Below, in pieces: positions 37,121 through 46,552 of a stretch of 64,000 nt of DNA. Under the pieces are notes generated by a model, which was given only the letters and a program-made list of their open reading frames with translations, had not been told where the DNA came from and did not search any database. The position numbers were made by a program, and so were the translations under genes. The DNA is from Rubripirellula tenax (GTDB lineage Bacteria; Planctomycetota; Planctomycetia; Pirellulales; Pirellulaceae). The stretch covers positions 310,001-374,000 of the forward strand of contig NZ_SJPW01000001.1 in assembly GCF_007860125.1 (NCBI RefSeq), given 5' to 3'. Every line of letters starts with the position of its first letter. The stretch's first letter is position 1.

Positions 37121-37525
37121 ATGCGTCCGGTCACCAAAATCTCTTTGCTAGGCGTTCGACTGGCAATCGTCGCACTCACAGTCTACTGGATCGCGATATT
37201 CACGGGTACACATTTGCCCGCAGTCCACGATTTTTCGCCGCGGGTGAACGATAAAATCAAGCATTTCAGTGCCTTCTTTGGCTTGGCGATGCTGATGTGT
37301 TACGCCACCACTTCCGAAAAGTTGGTGAAGCGATTCGGCATCATCGCGCTGGTTGCGATGGCCTATGCCGCCTTTGACGAATTGACGCAAATGCTGGTTC
37401 CGGGCCGCCAGGCGGACGTGATGGATTTCGTCGCCGATGCGGCGGGGGTACTGACCGCGATCTCGGTCTATGTCCTTGCACGCTATGTGACGGTCATGCG
37501 GAATCAGCGAATGCAGATGTTGTAG
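37121..37525 (+). CDS. VanZ-like family membrane protein
   Basis: A 134-residue protein with four hydrophobic segments. The VanZ-type sequence VNDKIKHFSAFFGLAML is followed by YAAFDELTQMLVPGRQADVMDFVADAAGV. The FDE-x-x-Q...R-x-x-D-x-x-D pattern is the family hallmark. VanZ-like proteins are inner-membrane proteins of unclear function (one member gives low-level teicoplanin resistance). The start at 37121 was chosen over in-frame upstream codons because the longer versions add a polar, Arg/Cys-rich extension unlike the family. Confidence 0.85.
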   Translation: MRPVTKISLLGVRLAIVALTVYWIAIFTGTHLPAVHDFSPRVNDKIKHFSAFFGLAMLMCYATTSEKLVKRFGIIALVAMAYAAFDELTQMLVPGRQADVMDFVADAAGVLTAISVYVLARYVTVMRNQRMQML

Positions 37526-37559
37526 GCCGCAACTGGCGGCTGCTGCAGAGGTTCACTCG

Positions 37560-38735
37560 CTATTTCAGTCGATCACGTGCCGCAACGACGCGTTGCCTTG
37601 CGTCGGTCGCGTCACGACCGGTGATGGTCAGGTGGCCCATCTTGCGTCCCGGTTTGGCTTCGCGTTTTCCGTACAAGTGAAGCGACACGTCGGCGTCATC
37701 GAGTGCGCGGTCCCAAGCGGGCGACGAGGCTGCGCCGGTCCAAACATCGCCCAACAAATTCGCCATCGCCGCGGCCGGGCACTTCAGTTCCGTCGATCCC
37801 AATGGCAAGCCGCACACGGCGCGGACATGCTGCTCGAACTGGCTGGTGACGCACGCTTCGATCGTCAAGTGCGCCGAATTGTGCGGTCGCGGTGCGACTT
37901 CGTTGATCATCAGATTTTCGCCGTCGACAAAGAACTCGACGCACAACAATCCGACCACGTTCAAAGTCTCGGCCGCCGACGTGGCGATTCGTTTGGCCTC
38001 TTCGGAAACCGCCGGCGACACCGATGCGGGGACGACCGACACATCCAAAATATGGTTGGCGTGTGCATTTTCGAAAACCGGAAAGCACTTCGACACTCCG
38101 TCGGCACGTCGGGCGACGACCACTGAGACTTCGCAATCGAAAGGCACCCATTTTTCGGCGATCCATGCGTCACATGCGGTCCAATCGATTTGCTCCGCAT
38201 CGGCGGCGGATTCCACTTTCGATTGCCCCTTGCCGTCGTAACCGCTGCGAGCCGTCTTCACGACCATCGGCCAACCCAGTGTCTTGCCAGCGGCGTTTAG
38301 AGATTCGGCATCGTTCACTTTCGCAAAGGGCGTGACCGGCAAGCCGGAATCTTGCAGTGTGTTTTTTTCGATCAAGCGATCTTGCGCGGTCGCCAACACG
38401 GATGCAGACGGATACGTCGACGCGAATTGCTCGCACCTCGCAATCGTTGCGGCGGGAATGTTTTCGAATTCGAGCGTGATCACATTGCACTGACTGGCGA
38501 AAGCATCCATCGCGTCCTTGTCATCTAGCTTCCCGACGACCGATCCGCTGGCGACTTGGGCAGCCGGCGTATCGACGCCCTCGCAAAAGACGACCACGTC
38601 ATAGCCCATCGATGAAGCGGCGATCGCGAACATCCGTCCGAGCTGTCCGCCACCGACCATCCCGATGGTGGATCCCGGAAGAATCGTTTTCATTTTCATT
38701 TTCTTTTCATCGCGATTGTTCATGGGCTGGCTCAT
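37560..38735 (-). CDS. purK: 5-(carboxyamino)imidazole ribonucleotide synthase
   Basis: The ATP-dependent carboxylation step of purine synthesis. This is a 391-residue ATP-grasp protein with the N-terminal STIGMVGGGQLGRMFA segment, the VVKTARSGYDGKGQ ATP-binding loop, LCVEFFVDGENLMINEVAPRPHNSAH and the C-terminal GHLTITG segment. The ATG at 38735 overlaps the purE stop by one base (TGATG), implying coupling. In-frame ATGs at 38699 or 38693 would shorten the N-terminus by 12-14 residues and may be the true start. The open frame continuing upstream to 39176 is a shadow of purE. Confidence 0.95.
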   Translation of the reverse strand: MSQPMNNRDEKKMKMKTILPGSTIGMVGGGQLGRMFAIAASSMGYDVVVFCEGVDTPAAQVASGSVVGKLDDKDAMDAFASQCNVITLEFENIPAATIARCEQFASTYPSASVLATAQDRLIEKNTLQDSGLPVTPFAKVNDAESLNAAGKTLGWPMVVKTARSGYDGKGQSKVESAADAEQIDWTACDAWIAEKWVPFDCEVSVVVARRADGVSKCFPVFENAHANHILDVSVVPASVSPAVSEEAKRIATSAAETLNVVGLLCVEFFVDGENLMINEVAPRPHNSAHLTIEACVTSQFEQHVRAVCGLPLGSTELKCPAAAMANLLGDVWTGAASSPAWDRALDDADVSLHLYGKREAKPGRKMGHLTITGRDATDARQRVVAARDRLK

Positions 38736-39241
38736 CAAAGTTCGGCTGATTCCAACACCGCATCGGTCTGTTGCTGGACAAACGTTTCCAAACGGATACG
38801 GAGGGCATCGTCGGAAAGTGCCAAGATGCGGGCGGCAAGGATACCCGCGTTCCGAGCACCCGACTTTCCGATCGACATCGTCGCAACCGGAATTCCGCCG
38901 GGCATCTGGACGATCGAAAGCAGCGAATCGAGTCCCTGCAGGGCGCGACTTTGCACAGGGACACCGATCACGGGCAAATTCGTCTCGGATGCAACCATCC
39001 CAGGCAAGTGAGCGGCGCCGCCGGCGCCAGCAATGATGACCTGCAAACCGCGGGACGCCGCGGAAGTGGCGTAATTGACCATCCGAGCGGGCGTACGATG
39101 GGCCGAAACGACCAATTTCTCGTGCTCGACGCCCAGTTCCGCGAGCACTTCCGACGCGTGCATCATCGTGTCCCAATCGTTGCGGCTGCCCATGATGACG
39201 CCGACGAGGGCTTTGGTGGGGCCAAATTCGGTTTCGGGCAT
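38735..39241 (-). CDS. purE: 5-(carboxyamino)imidazole ribonucleotide mutase, class I PurE
   Basis: A 168-residue PurE. It has the family motif [14 protein letters not shown] at the N-terminus, [10 protein letters not shown] and the glycine-rich [18 protein letters not shown]. It rearranges N5-CAIR to CAIR, using the product of purK. The purE-purK order with overlapping ends is the common bacterial arrangement. Length and motifs are normal. Confidence 0.96.
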   Translation of the reverse strand: MPETEFGPTKALVGVIMGSRNDWDTMMHASEVLAELGVEHEKLVVSAHRTPARMVNYATSAASRGLQVIIAGAGGAAHLPGMVASETNLPVIGVPVQSRALQGLDSLLSIVQMPGGIPVATMSIGKSGARNAGILAARILALSDDALRIRLETFVQQQTDAVLESAEL

Positions 39242-39663
39242 GACGTAGTTCTTCGGAGGTGAATGAAACGTAATCGAGAGGCCGGTTTTAAGCGATGCGA
39301 CGCCGGATGGCTACGGATGGAGAGCCATCAGGCCCGTGAAAAGAGCTTGCGAATCGGCTCGGCGGTAGCCGCTGCGATCGTGTCCCGGTGCGGCTGTCGC
39401 CTCTATTGTTTCCGATCGTGCCGGATATAGGTTTCGATCCGGGGCATGTCAAACAAGAGAAGCCTTTTGTTCCAGACAAAGTTTGGGTGAGGGGTAAAGT
39501 TTGCCGAACACGTAGTTCATGCGGCGGTCGAAGCGAGCTTTCCAAGCACGCTTTGAGCATCCGTGGACTTCCGATGGATCGGAGCTTTCCCATTTTTGCG
39601 CTATCGACGACGAAGGCGAGTCGTTGGTGGTGCGATAGACCCATCGAACTGGAATCATTTCCT
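39242..39663. other. Intergenic region between purE and the RNase H-like gene
   Basis: A 422-bp stretch without a convincing gene. Open frames exist on both strands (for example the plus-strand extension of the RNase H-like gene from 39388 and a minus-strand frame over 39288-39692), but their composition is not protein-like. A hairpin formed by GATGGCT (39306-39312) and AGCCATC (39323-39329) is present. The divergent promoters for purEK and the RNase H-like gene must lie here, but no clear boxes were found. Confidence 0.6.
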
Positions 39664-40341
39664 GTGAACGTCCCCTCCACGCCTAACCCCATTTCGTCGG
39701 AAGCTGTTTGCTCGGACTACTTGCTGGTGTGCCAGGCCCAGTCCATCGAACTCAATCAAGGCAACTGGCGGTTCACGCTTGAATCGGCAAGCGGCGAATT
39801 GATCCTCGAAGCCAGCGACGACGACCTTGGCGATTTGAATCGCTTGACGTTGCTGGCCACGGTGCGAGGTCTCGAATCGATCGAGGGTGCTTCGCGAGTC
39901 ACCTTGCTGAGCACGAACCGCTACTTGATCCGATCGTTGTCGGACTCGCTTCCACGTTGGCGCGAGAACAACTTCGTGTGGGAACACTTTGGTCGCCGCA
40001 TCGACGTCCAACATGCCGATCTTTGGCGTCGCGTCGATCGCGCGTTGTCGATCCATCGCGTCGAAGCGTGTTTGGTTTCGTCACGGTTGGTCAGCACCGT
40101 TGCCGCACCGTCGGTTCACCGCACGCTCGAACCCAGCGAGTCGTTTGCAGGTGCTTCGAATACTGCGACCGATGGCGCAACGCACTTGCGAATCGACCAA
40201 GGACACGTCGGCGTACCGACACGGCGCGTCGATGCGGGCCCGAAAGACCAGCTTCGCCGATGGCTGCTCGGAACGGCTGCTTCATCCGAATCCAACACGG
40301 CAAGGCGACGGTTCTCGGCCGCTGACCTTTGCCAAACCTAG
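39664..40341 (+). CDS. RNase H-like protein lacking catalytic residues
   Basis: About 225 residues; the GTG at 39664 is the assumed start, with an ATG at 39574 as alternative. Residues 20-140 align well with RNase HI by eye: LNRLTLLATVRGLESI matches the NRMELMAAIVALEAL helix, and the LLSTNRYLI and ADLWRRVDRALSIH segments match the following strand and helix. However the three aspartate/glutamate positions of the active site are replaced (Q24 for D10, T62 for E48, N85 for D70 of the E. coli enzyme), and the fourth is not found. It is probably a non-catalytic nucleic-acid-binding relative. The C-terminal 80 residues are low in recognisable structure. Confidence 0.7.
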   Translation: MNVPSTPNPISSEAVCSDYLLVCQAQSIELNQGNWRFTLESASGELILEASDDDLGDLNRLTLLATVRGLESIEGASRVTLLSTNRYLIRSLSDSLPRWRENNFVWEHFGRRIDVQHADLWRRVDRALSIHRVEACLVSSRLVSTVAAPSVHRTLEPSESFAGASNTATDGATHLRIDQGHVGVPTRRVDAGPKDQLRRWLLGTAASSESNTARRRFSAADLCQT

Positions 40342-40423
40342 GACGAGACGTGGTCGCCGATGGCGCCCGCATGCTCGCGAACTCACCTGCCCCTCGAACT
40401 TCGTTACGTAAAATCGATCTCTC

Positions 40424-42709
40424 ATGCAAACTCAAGTTTCGCTGTCAAGCATTGGACGCCTCATCAACGGGACTCACGAGAACCCTAGCAGTATCTTAGG
40501 TATCCATCCTGTGGATTATCGGGGACAAGCGGCTGTTGCGGTGCGCAGCTTCTTGCCAGATGCCAAGGCGGCGTGGATCATTGATACTACAAGCGGTACG
40601 CGTCGGCCGATGCGTCAGTTGCACCCAGGCGGCTTTTTCGAGGCAATTTGCGATATTTCCGACGATTCCAATGATGCGATCGACGCGCAACACCATGGAA
40701 GCGAAGATACTGCTAGCCTAGACGGTGAGCATGAAGCTGCGAAAAACAACACCAAGTACCGCATCCAGATTACCAACCGAGACGGTGAAATGATTGACAT
40801 GCCCGATCCGCATTCTGTGCCTTCCATTCTGACGGATTTTGATCGCTATCTGATCGGGGAAGGTCGGCATCATCAACTTTACGATCGATTGGGTGCCCAT
40901 CTTCGCACCGTCGATGGCACGGACGGTGTCAACTTTGCCGTCTGGGCGCCCAACGCGCAAACGGTCCAGATCGTCGGTGACTTCAACGGTTGGGACGGAC
41001 GTGCTCATACAGCACAAGGCAGCGACCAAGGCATTTGGGAATTGTTCGTACCGGGCGCTCGCGTCGGCGATCGCTACAAATTCCGTGTCCGCGATGCTCA
41101 CGGCCAGTGGATCGATAAAGCAGACCCGGTCGGGTTCGCGGCCGAGTTGCCGCCGTTGACCGCATCGATCGTCGCCGACCTGTCCAAGCACACGTGGTCG
41201 GACGACGAATGGATGGAGTCGCGTCGCGATTGGAATCCGATGCACGAACCGATGAACGTGTACGAAGTTCACTTGGGCAGCTGGCAACAGGGTGGCACAC
41301 GTTCGCACGGATGGTTGGACTATCGCGATCTCGCCAAACGCTTGGTCGACTATTGCCATCGAATGAACTTCACGCACGTCGAACTGATGCCCATCAACGA
41401 GCATCCGTTCACGGGATCATGGGGCTACCAGGCCGTCGGATACTTTGCACCGACCAGCCGTCACGGTTCGCCCGATGACTTCATGTACTTTGTCGATTAC
41501 CTGCACCAAAACAATATCGGCATCATCGTCGATTGGGTTCCCGCCCACTTCCCCAAAGACGGACACGGGTTGGCCAAATTCGACGGTACGCCGCTGTACG
41601 AACACGCCGACGTTCGCCAAGGCGAGCACCCAGATTGGGGAACGCTGATTCCCAACTATGGTCGAAACGAAGTCCGCAATTTCTTCGTCGCGAACGCTTT
41701 GTTTTGGTTGGAAAAGTATCACATCGACGGCCTGCGCGTCGACGCAGTCGCATCGATGCTGTATTTGGATTACAGCCGCGAAGAGGGCGAATGGGTACCC
41801 AATGAATACGGCGGTCGCGAAAACTTGGGCGCGATCGAATTCTTAAGAGAATTCAATTCCGTCGTTCACGAAAAATTCCCGGGCGTCGTCACCGCGGCCG
41901 AGGAATCAACCGCGTGGCCGGGCGTGTCGCGTCCGGTACACGATGGCGGATTGGGATTCACGTACAAGTGGAACATGGGTTGGATGAACGATACGCTTCG
42001 TTACTTCCACAACGAACCGATCCATCGTCAATTTCACCAAAACGAATTGACGTTCAGTTTGATATACGCCTTTACCGAAAACTTCATGCTTCCGCTGTCG
42101 CACGACGAAGTGGTCCACGGCAAAGGATCGTTGCTGTCGCAGATGCCAGGCGACATGTGGCAAAAGTTTGCAAACTTGCGACTGCTCTACGCTTACATGT
42201 GGACTCACCCCGGCAAGAATTTGCTGTTCATGGGTGGCGAACTGGGCATGTGGAACGAATGGAATCACGACGACGGACCGCAATGGGAGTTGCTTGATTT
42301 CGCAACTCACCGAGGCATCCAACAGTGCGTCGCTGACTTGAATCAAATCGTGATCGATAACAAATCGCTGCACGACTTGGACTTTTCGCACGAAGGGTTC
42401 GAGTGGGTCGATGCGATGAACCACCAGGACAGTGTTCTGGTCTATCTGCGAAAAAGCAGCGACGGTTCAACGCCGATCTTGGTCTGCTGTAACTTCACGC
42501 CCGTCGTACGCCAACAGTATCGCGTCGGCGTGCCTGCAGCGGGTTTCTGGAAAGAAATTTTCAATAGCGACTCGGAAGCCTACGGCGGCACGAATGTCGG
42601 CAACTATCCCGGCGTGAAGTCGATCGGCGTCGGGCATCACGACCGTCCTGACAGCATCGAAATCACGATGCCACCGCTGGGCGTATCGATCTTTCGCCTA
42701 GAATCCTAG
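40424..42709 (+). CDS. glgB: 1,4-alpha-glucan branching enzyme
   Basis: Forms alpha-1,6 branches in glycogen. The 761-residue protein has an N-terminal domain ([19 protein letters not shown]), a CBM48 module ([21 protein letters not shown], about 165-260) and a GH13 catalytic barrel. That barrel carries the four conserved regions: [24 protein letters not shown] (nucleophile Asp), TAAEEST (acid Glu) and [17 protein letters not shown]-terminal beta domain ends in a [10 protein letters not shown] segment. Length is normal for long-form GlgB. It is a single gene rather than part of a glg operon. Confidence 0.97.
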   Translation: MQTQVSLSSIGRLINGTHENPSSILGIHPVDYRGQAAVAVRSFLPDAKAAWIIDTTSGTRRPMRQLHPGGFFEAICDISDDSNDAIDAQHHGSEDTASLDGEHEAAKNNTKYRIQITNRDGEMIDMPDPHSVPSILTDFDRYLIGEGRHHQLYDRLGAHLRTVDGTDGVNFAVWAPNAQTVQIVGDFNGWDGRAHTAQGSDQGIWELFVPGARVGDRYKFRVRDAHGQWIDKADPVGFAAELPPLTASIVADLSKHTWSDDEWMESRRDWNPMHEPMNVYEVHLGSWQQGGTRSHGWLDYRDLAKRLVDYCHRMNFTHVELMPINEHPFTGSWGYQAVGYFAPTSRHGSPDDFMYFVDYLHQNNIGIIVDWVPAHFPKDGHGLAKFDGTPLYEHADVRQGEHPDWGTLIPNYGRNEVRNFFVANALFWLEKYHIDGLRVDAVASMLYLDYSREEGEWVPNEYGGRENLGAIEFLREFNSVVHEKFPGVVTAAEESTAWPGVSRPVHDGGLGFTYKWNMGWMNDTLRYFHNEPIHRQFHQNELTFSLIYAFTENFMLPLSHDEVVHGKGSLLSQMPGDMWQKFANLRLLYAYMWTHPGKNLLFMGGELGMWNEWNHDDGPQWELLDFATHRGIQQCVADLNQIVIDNKSLHDLDFSHEGFEWVDAMNHQDSVLVYLRKSSDGSTPILVCCNFTPVVRQQYRVGVPAAGFWKEIFNSDSEAYGGTNVGNYPGVKSIGVGHHDRPDSIEITMPPLGVSIFRLES

Positions 42710-42731
42710 AAGACGGGCAACCCTACGTGGA

Positions 42732-42807
42732 CCCGCGACGCCGTTCGCGGGAAGTAAGCTGCAAAGCCGTGTCCAAAACCACGCACCCTGCGAATGGCTT
42801 CGCAGGG
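42732..42807. terminator. Two hairpins after glgB
   Basis: CCCGCGA (42732-42738) pairs with TCGCGGG (42745-42751), and CCCTGCGAA (42786-42794) pairs perfectly with TTCGCAGGG (42799-42807) across a 4-base loop. They lie in the 197-bp gap between glgB and the next gene. There is no U-tract after either hairpin, so a classic intrinsic terminator is not certain. Confidence 0.5.
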
Positions 42808-42906
42808 CCACAAACAGTCAACAAGGGTCCGTCCGGGGGCGACACGTACGCTATACTACGGCCTGCGTTGTCATCTCCTTCTCAACCTTTTGGCGAATCA
42901 ACCGAC

Positions 42907-43320
42907 ATGCCCGTCAAAATGCAACTTGCGCGGATTATCATTTCCGAGCTCACCGAGAATCAGGTCATCTACTTGCAAGAAGTCGACGGCCAGCGCGAGT
43001 TCCCGATTCTGATCGGCATCTTCGAAGCCACCAACATCGACCGTCGCGTCAAAGAAGACTACGAACCGCCGCGACCGCTGACGCATGACCTGATCGTGAC
43101 CATCGCGGATTCGCTCGGTGCGACGATCGAAAGCGTCATCATCAGCGACCTGAACAAGAGCACGTATTTCGCCAAACTCGTGTTGAGGAAACAGGACGGT
43201 ACATCCATCGAAATCGACTCACGTCCCAGTGACGCGATCGCCGTTGCCGTTACGTTTTCACCGCCGCTGCCGATTTACGTGAGCGAAAATGTGTTGGACG
43301 AAGCGACGTCGACGATCTGA
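42907..43320 (+). CDS. Bifunctional nuclease family protein (DUF151)
   Basis: A 137-residue single-domain BFN/DUF151 protein. It shows the conserved RPLTHDLIVTIADSLGATIESVIISDL helix and the SRPSDAIAVAV motif. Plant members of the family have RNase and DNase activity; the bacterial role is unclear. The start at 42907 was chosen because the upstream in-frame extension (to 42727) crosses the post-glgB hairpins. panC begins 8 bp downstream, so the two are probably co-transcribed. Confidence 0.9.
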   Translation: MPVKMQLARIIISELTENQVIYLQEVDGQREFPILIGIFEATNIDRRVKEDYEPPRPLTHDLIVTIADSLGATIESVIISDLNKSTYFAKLVLRKQDGTSIEIDSRPSDAIAVAVTFSPPLPIYVSENVLDEATSTI

Positions 43321-43328
43321 TTCCTTCC

Positions 43329-44165
43329 ATGCAAATCTTGTCTACGGGCGACCAAGCCCGCCAATGGGTATCGTCCATTCGCCGCCGCTCTGAAACGGTT
43401 GGACTCGTGCCGACGATGGGCGCCCTTCACGACGGCCACGTGTCGCTGGTTCGACAGAGTGCCAGCCTGTGTGACCACACAATCGTTACCATCTTCGTGA
43501 ACCCAACTCAGTTTGCACCGGGCGAAGATCTCGACAAATACCCGCGGACTTTTGATGCCGATTCCCGGGCCGTCGAAGCGGCTGGCGCAACCGCAATATT
43601 CGCACCGTCGAACAATGAAATGTATCCGGACGGGTACAGCACGTTTGTCGAACCACCGGCCGTTGCCCAACCGCTCGATGGCGTTTTTCGCCCGGGTCAT
43701 TTTCGCGGAGTCGCAACCGTCGTCGCCAAACTGTTCCATTTGATTCCCGCCACGCATGCCATCTTTGGCAGCAAGGACTATCAGCAATGGAAAGTCATCG
43801 AAGCAATGGTCCGCGACTTGAATTTCGGTATCCAGATCATTGCCGGCGAAACGGTTCGCGATCCCGACGGGTTGGCGATGAGCAGTCGAAATCGCTATCT
43901 GTCATCCGACGAACGTCAAGCAGCACTTACGTTATCCAAGGCTCTGCGAACGGCAAAACAAATGGCCGATCACGGCGACCAGAGCATTGCGAACATCGAA
44001 TCGGCCATGCGAGAAGTCTTGAAACCGGTCGACGAACTGCAATATGCCGAAGTCGTCGACGCACACACGTTGCAACGCATCGACGACTTGAGTCGACCGG
44101 CACAGGCTTTGATCGCCGCACGTATCGGGACGACCCGATTGATCGACAACTGCCGGTTGAATTGA
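43329..44165 (+). CDS. panC: Pantothenate synthetase
   Basis: Joins pantoate and beta-alanine using ATP. The 278-residue protein has the nucleotidyl-transferase motif VPTMGALHDGHVSLV (HxGH type), IFVNPTQFAPGEDLDKYPRT and FGSKDYQQ. It also has GLAMSSRNRYLS (the KMSKS-like loop) and the C-terminal dimer region. Length and motifs are standard. The next gene starts one base after its stop, so the operon continues. Confidence 0.97.
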   Translation: MQILSTGDQARQWVSSIRRRSETVGLVPTMGALHDGHVSLVRQSASLCDHTIVTIFVNPTQFAPGEDLDKYPRTFDADSRAVEAAGATAIFAPSNNEMYPDGYSTFVEPPAVAQPLDGVFRPGHFRGVATVVAKLFHLIPATHAIFGSKDYQQWKVIEAMVRDLNFGIQIIAGETVRDPDGLAMSSRNRYLSSDERQAALTLSKALRTAKQMADHGDQSIANIESAMREVLKPVDELQYAEVVDAHTLQRIDDLSRPAQALIAARIGTTRLIDNCRLN

Positions 44166-44166
44166 C

Positions 44167-45501
44167 ATGTTTCGACTTTTCTTTCCACGGCCTCCGTTGT
44201 CAACGTTCGCACGCGTCGATATCGAGTTGTTGCTGCGTCGCAACGTGGAAGTGCTAGGCCGTCATCGAGCCATTCGATCAGACATCGTCACCGACATCAG
44301 CGAACTGGGATTGGATCGCGATGGCAGCAATGGATTTGTGGATGCGGCGGTAGCAGAACTGTCCGAGCGATTACAAATCAATGGGCGTGACCTGCAATGG
44401 ACAGTCCGCGACGACGACGAGTTTTCGTTTGCGTCAAAGTACAGCGACGACGAGGTGGAAATTCATCGCGATGCGGCCGCCGATCCGCTTCGAACGACGA
44501 TCGAAGTCGCCAATCAGTTGGCGCACCACTTTTGGATCGGGCAGGCCGCCCCACGTCCGCTCGACCATCACCCGCGGACAACAACGCTGTTGCCCATCGC
44601 GATGGGTTTGGGCGTCCTGGCCAGCACGGCGTCGTTGCAAGAGTCACATTGGACGGCGGCGGGTTACTCGGGATGGTCGATGTCGCGAAGCGGTTACTAC
44701 AGCGCCATGGAAATCGGATACGCGTTGGCGCTGATGGCACGGCTTCGCGGGGAAACGTCGCCCCGTTGGATGCAGTCACTGAGACCCGATGCGAAGAAGA
44801 CGGCCGATGCGGCGACAAAGTTTTTTGCAAAGCATAAGGCGGGCGGCGGGCAACTTCTGTTCGACGCCGAGCGTATTCCCGGCACCGATCGAAGTACGTC
44901 GGACCTCACGACTTGGTTAGCCGGCGACGATCCCGCATTCGCAATGGCGGCAGCCTATGCGCTCGCCAAAGAGGACGCGCTGCCCGAGGTGGCAGTTGAG
45001 CCAGCGAAGCGTCTCGCGCAGTCTAAAGATCGTGAGATCGCCGTACTGGCCATTCGGTTACTCGGCCGATCCCCGGCGGGCGACACCGTGATCGATTCGA
45101 CGATCCGCTCGCTGATTGGAAATCGAGTCAACGCCATCGCCTTAGCGGCGCTGCATTCCGCCAGCCAGCGGTCGATGCCCATTGGGCCGTTTCAACGACG
45201 CATCGAGAAACTGCTGAACGACCCTTCGTTCGACCTGATTCCGGTTGTCGAGTTGATCCAGCGGCATGCCGCCGACCTTGCGCCGCTATCGCCGTCCGTT
45301 TGCCGACAAGTCGAACTGGCGATCAAATTCGAAGATACCGAAGCGACGTCGGCGCTGTTGTCGGTGCTTGCAAAAATGAGTTCGGATCCGGTTTCGGAAG
45401 TTGAAAGGTGCGTTCGCAACCCCGATACTCGTAAGATCGCGACCGAACACCTGATGCGGCAAATGGCTGATGACAAACCCAACGACGACTCAGGCGATTG
45501 A
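44167..45501 (+). CDS. Uncharacterised protein with HEAT-like helical repeats
   Basis: A 444-residue, mostly helical protein of unknown function. The second half (about 240-430) shows recurring helix pairs of HEAT/armadillo-like character (for example LAQSKDREIAVLAIRLLGRSP and the following VIDSTIRSLIGNRVNAIALAALHSAS). There is no signal peptide; one weak hydrophobic stretch (LLPIAMGLGVLAST) is present. The start is one base after the panC stop, and the end overlaps the next gene by 32 bp. It probably belongs to an operon with the two membrane proteins that follow. Confidence 0.75.
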   Translation: MFRLFFPRPPLSTFARVDIELLLRRNVEVLGRHRAIRSDIVTDISELGLDRDGSNGFVDAAVAELSERLQINGRDLQWTVRDDDEFSFASKYSDDEVEIHRDAAADPLRTTIEVANQLAHHFWIGQAAPRPLDHHPRTTTLLPIAMGLGVLASTASLQESHWTAAGYSGWSMSRSGYYSAMEIGYALALMARLRGETSPRWMQSLRPDAKKTADAATKFFAKHKAGGGQLLFDAERIPGTDRSTSDLTTWLAGDDPAFAMAAAYALAKEDALPEVAVEPAKRLAQSKDREIAVLAIRLLGRSPAGDTVIDSTIRSLIGNRVNAIALAALHSASQRSMPIGPFQRRIEKLLNDPSFDLIPVVELIQRHAADLAPLSPSVCRQVELAIKFEDTEATSALLSVLAKMSSDPVSEVERCVRNPDTRKIATEHLMRQMADDKPNDDSGD

Positions 45502-46552
45502 ATCAGAACCGGGCGGTGAATCCAAATTGACGCCAGACCAGATCGCCGTCGCAGCATATTTCGCTTCGGACCAATACAAACAATCGCGATCAAAATCCGA
45601 CGAAAGCGACGAAGCGATTGCCGATCCAGGCAGCGGCCGCGTGCTTCGCGCGTACACCTTGGAATTGGAGAAGGAAGACGGACTTAGCATCGCGATGGCG
45701 TTCTATGGCTTGGGCGCGTTCTGGATCCTTTCAGCCATGGCGGCGGCCTACGGCATCTGGATCCTGGGCGGATTCATGAACCTGACGTTTGCGTTTTGGA
45801 TCGCGATGGTGCAGTTCACGTTCGCACCGATCTTCGTTTGCTTGTCCATGATTGCGGTGACCAGTTCCATGTGGTACGTGTCGCTGGCCAAACGTTTTTT
45901 CGTCGCCGTGATGATGCTTACCCCAGGCGTCATGATGCTGATGTTCGGGCTCGAACCTCTAGCATTTTTGGATGCCGGCGATGTGTGGCCGAAGGTTGCG
46001 TTGCAAGTCCTTGCCTATGCCGTCGCCTGTGCGGTCGTATCCCTGCCGATGCAATTGTGGGGCGGATGGTCGCTGTCGCAGGCTCGCGAGACACCCCGCC
46101 AACTGCCGCGCCTCGGTACTTACGAAATTCTAGAGCTGATCACGATCGCATCGATACTCTTTGCCATCGCCGTGCTGGTTCGCAATCGGGACACCTGGCG
46201 GGAAATCGTTGTGGCGTCGGTTGTCGCGATCGTCACCACGGTTGGTGTCATCGCAGTCATTGCATCACGACTGAATCCGGATGGCCCACGGTGGTTCGGG
46301 ACCTTCGTCGGATTCGTGTGCGGTTACATCGCGATGCTGATTGCCAGTATGTACGCGTTTTCGCGTTTTGATGAAACGATTTATTCGCTCAATCAAGACC
46401 AGCAATGGAACATCGTGATGATCGCAAGCGTCGTCGGCACGGCGTTGTTCATGCTAACGCTCACACTCGGTCAATGGTGGTTGCGGGCGTGCGGTTGGCA
46501 GTGCGTGATTCGGCGGGGCGGCGATCAAAATGGAGAACAACCGAGTGAGTGA
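45470..46552 (+). CDS. Multi-pass membrane protein, unknown function (paralogue 1)
   Basis: A 360-residue protein with an acidic soluble N-terminus (about 70 residues, including a LTPDQIAVAAYFAS segment) followed by about eight hydrophobic segments. No transporter or enzyme motif was recognised. It resembles the next gene in layout: the N-terminal DQIA(V/I)-A/S-x-Y motif, the first transmembrane pairs and overall length. The two therefore look like a tandem duplication. It overlaps the genes on both sides (32 and 23 bp), suggesting coupled expression. Confidence 0.75.
   Translation: MTNPTTTQAIESEPGGESKLTPDQIAVAAYFASDQYKQSRSKSDESDEAIADPGSGRVLRAYTLELEKEDGLSIAMAFYGLGAFWILSAMAAAYGIWILGGFMNLTFAFWIAMVQFTFAPIFVCLSMIAVTSSMWYVSLAKRFFVAVMMLTPGVMMLMFGLEPLAFLDAGDVWPKVALQVLAYAVACAVVSLPMQLWGGWSLSQARETPRQLPRLGTYEILELITIASILFAIAVLVRNRDTWREIVVASVVAIVTTVGVIAVIASRLNPDGPRWFGTFVGFVCGYIAMLIASMYAFSRFDETIYSLNQDQQWNIVMIASVVGTALFMLTLTLGQWWLRACGWQCVIRRGGDQNGEQPSE

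Noticed and set aside
38736-39176. N-terminal extension of purK in its own frame
   Set aside because: It overlaps purE in a different frame and has no family similarity; the real start is near 38735.
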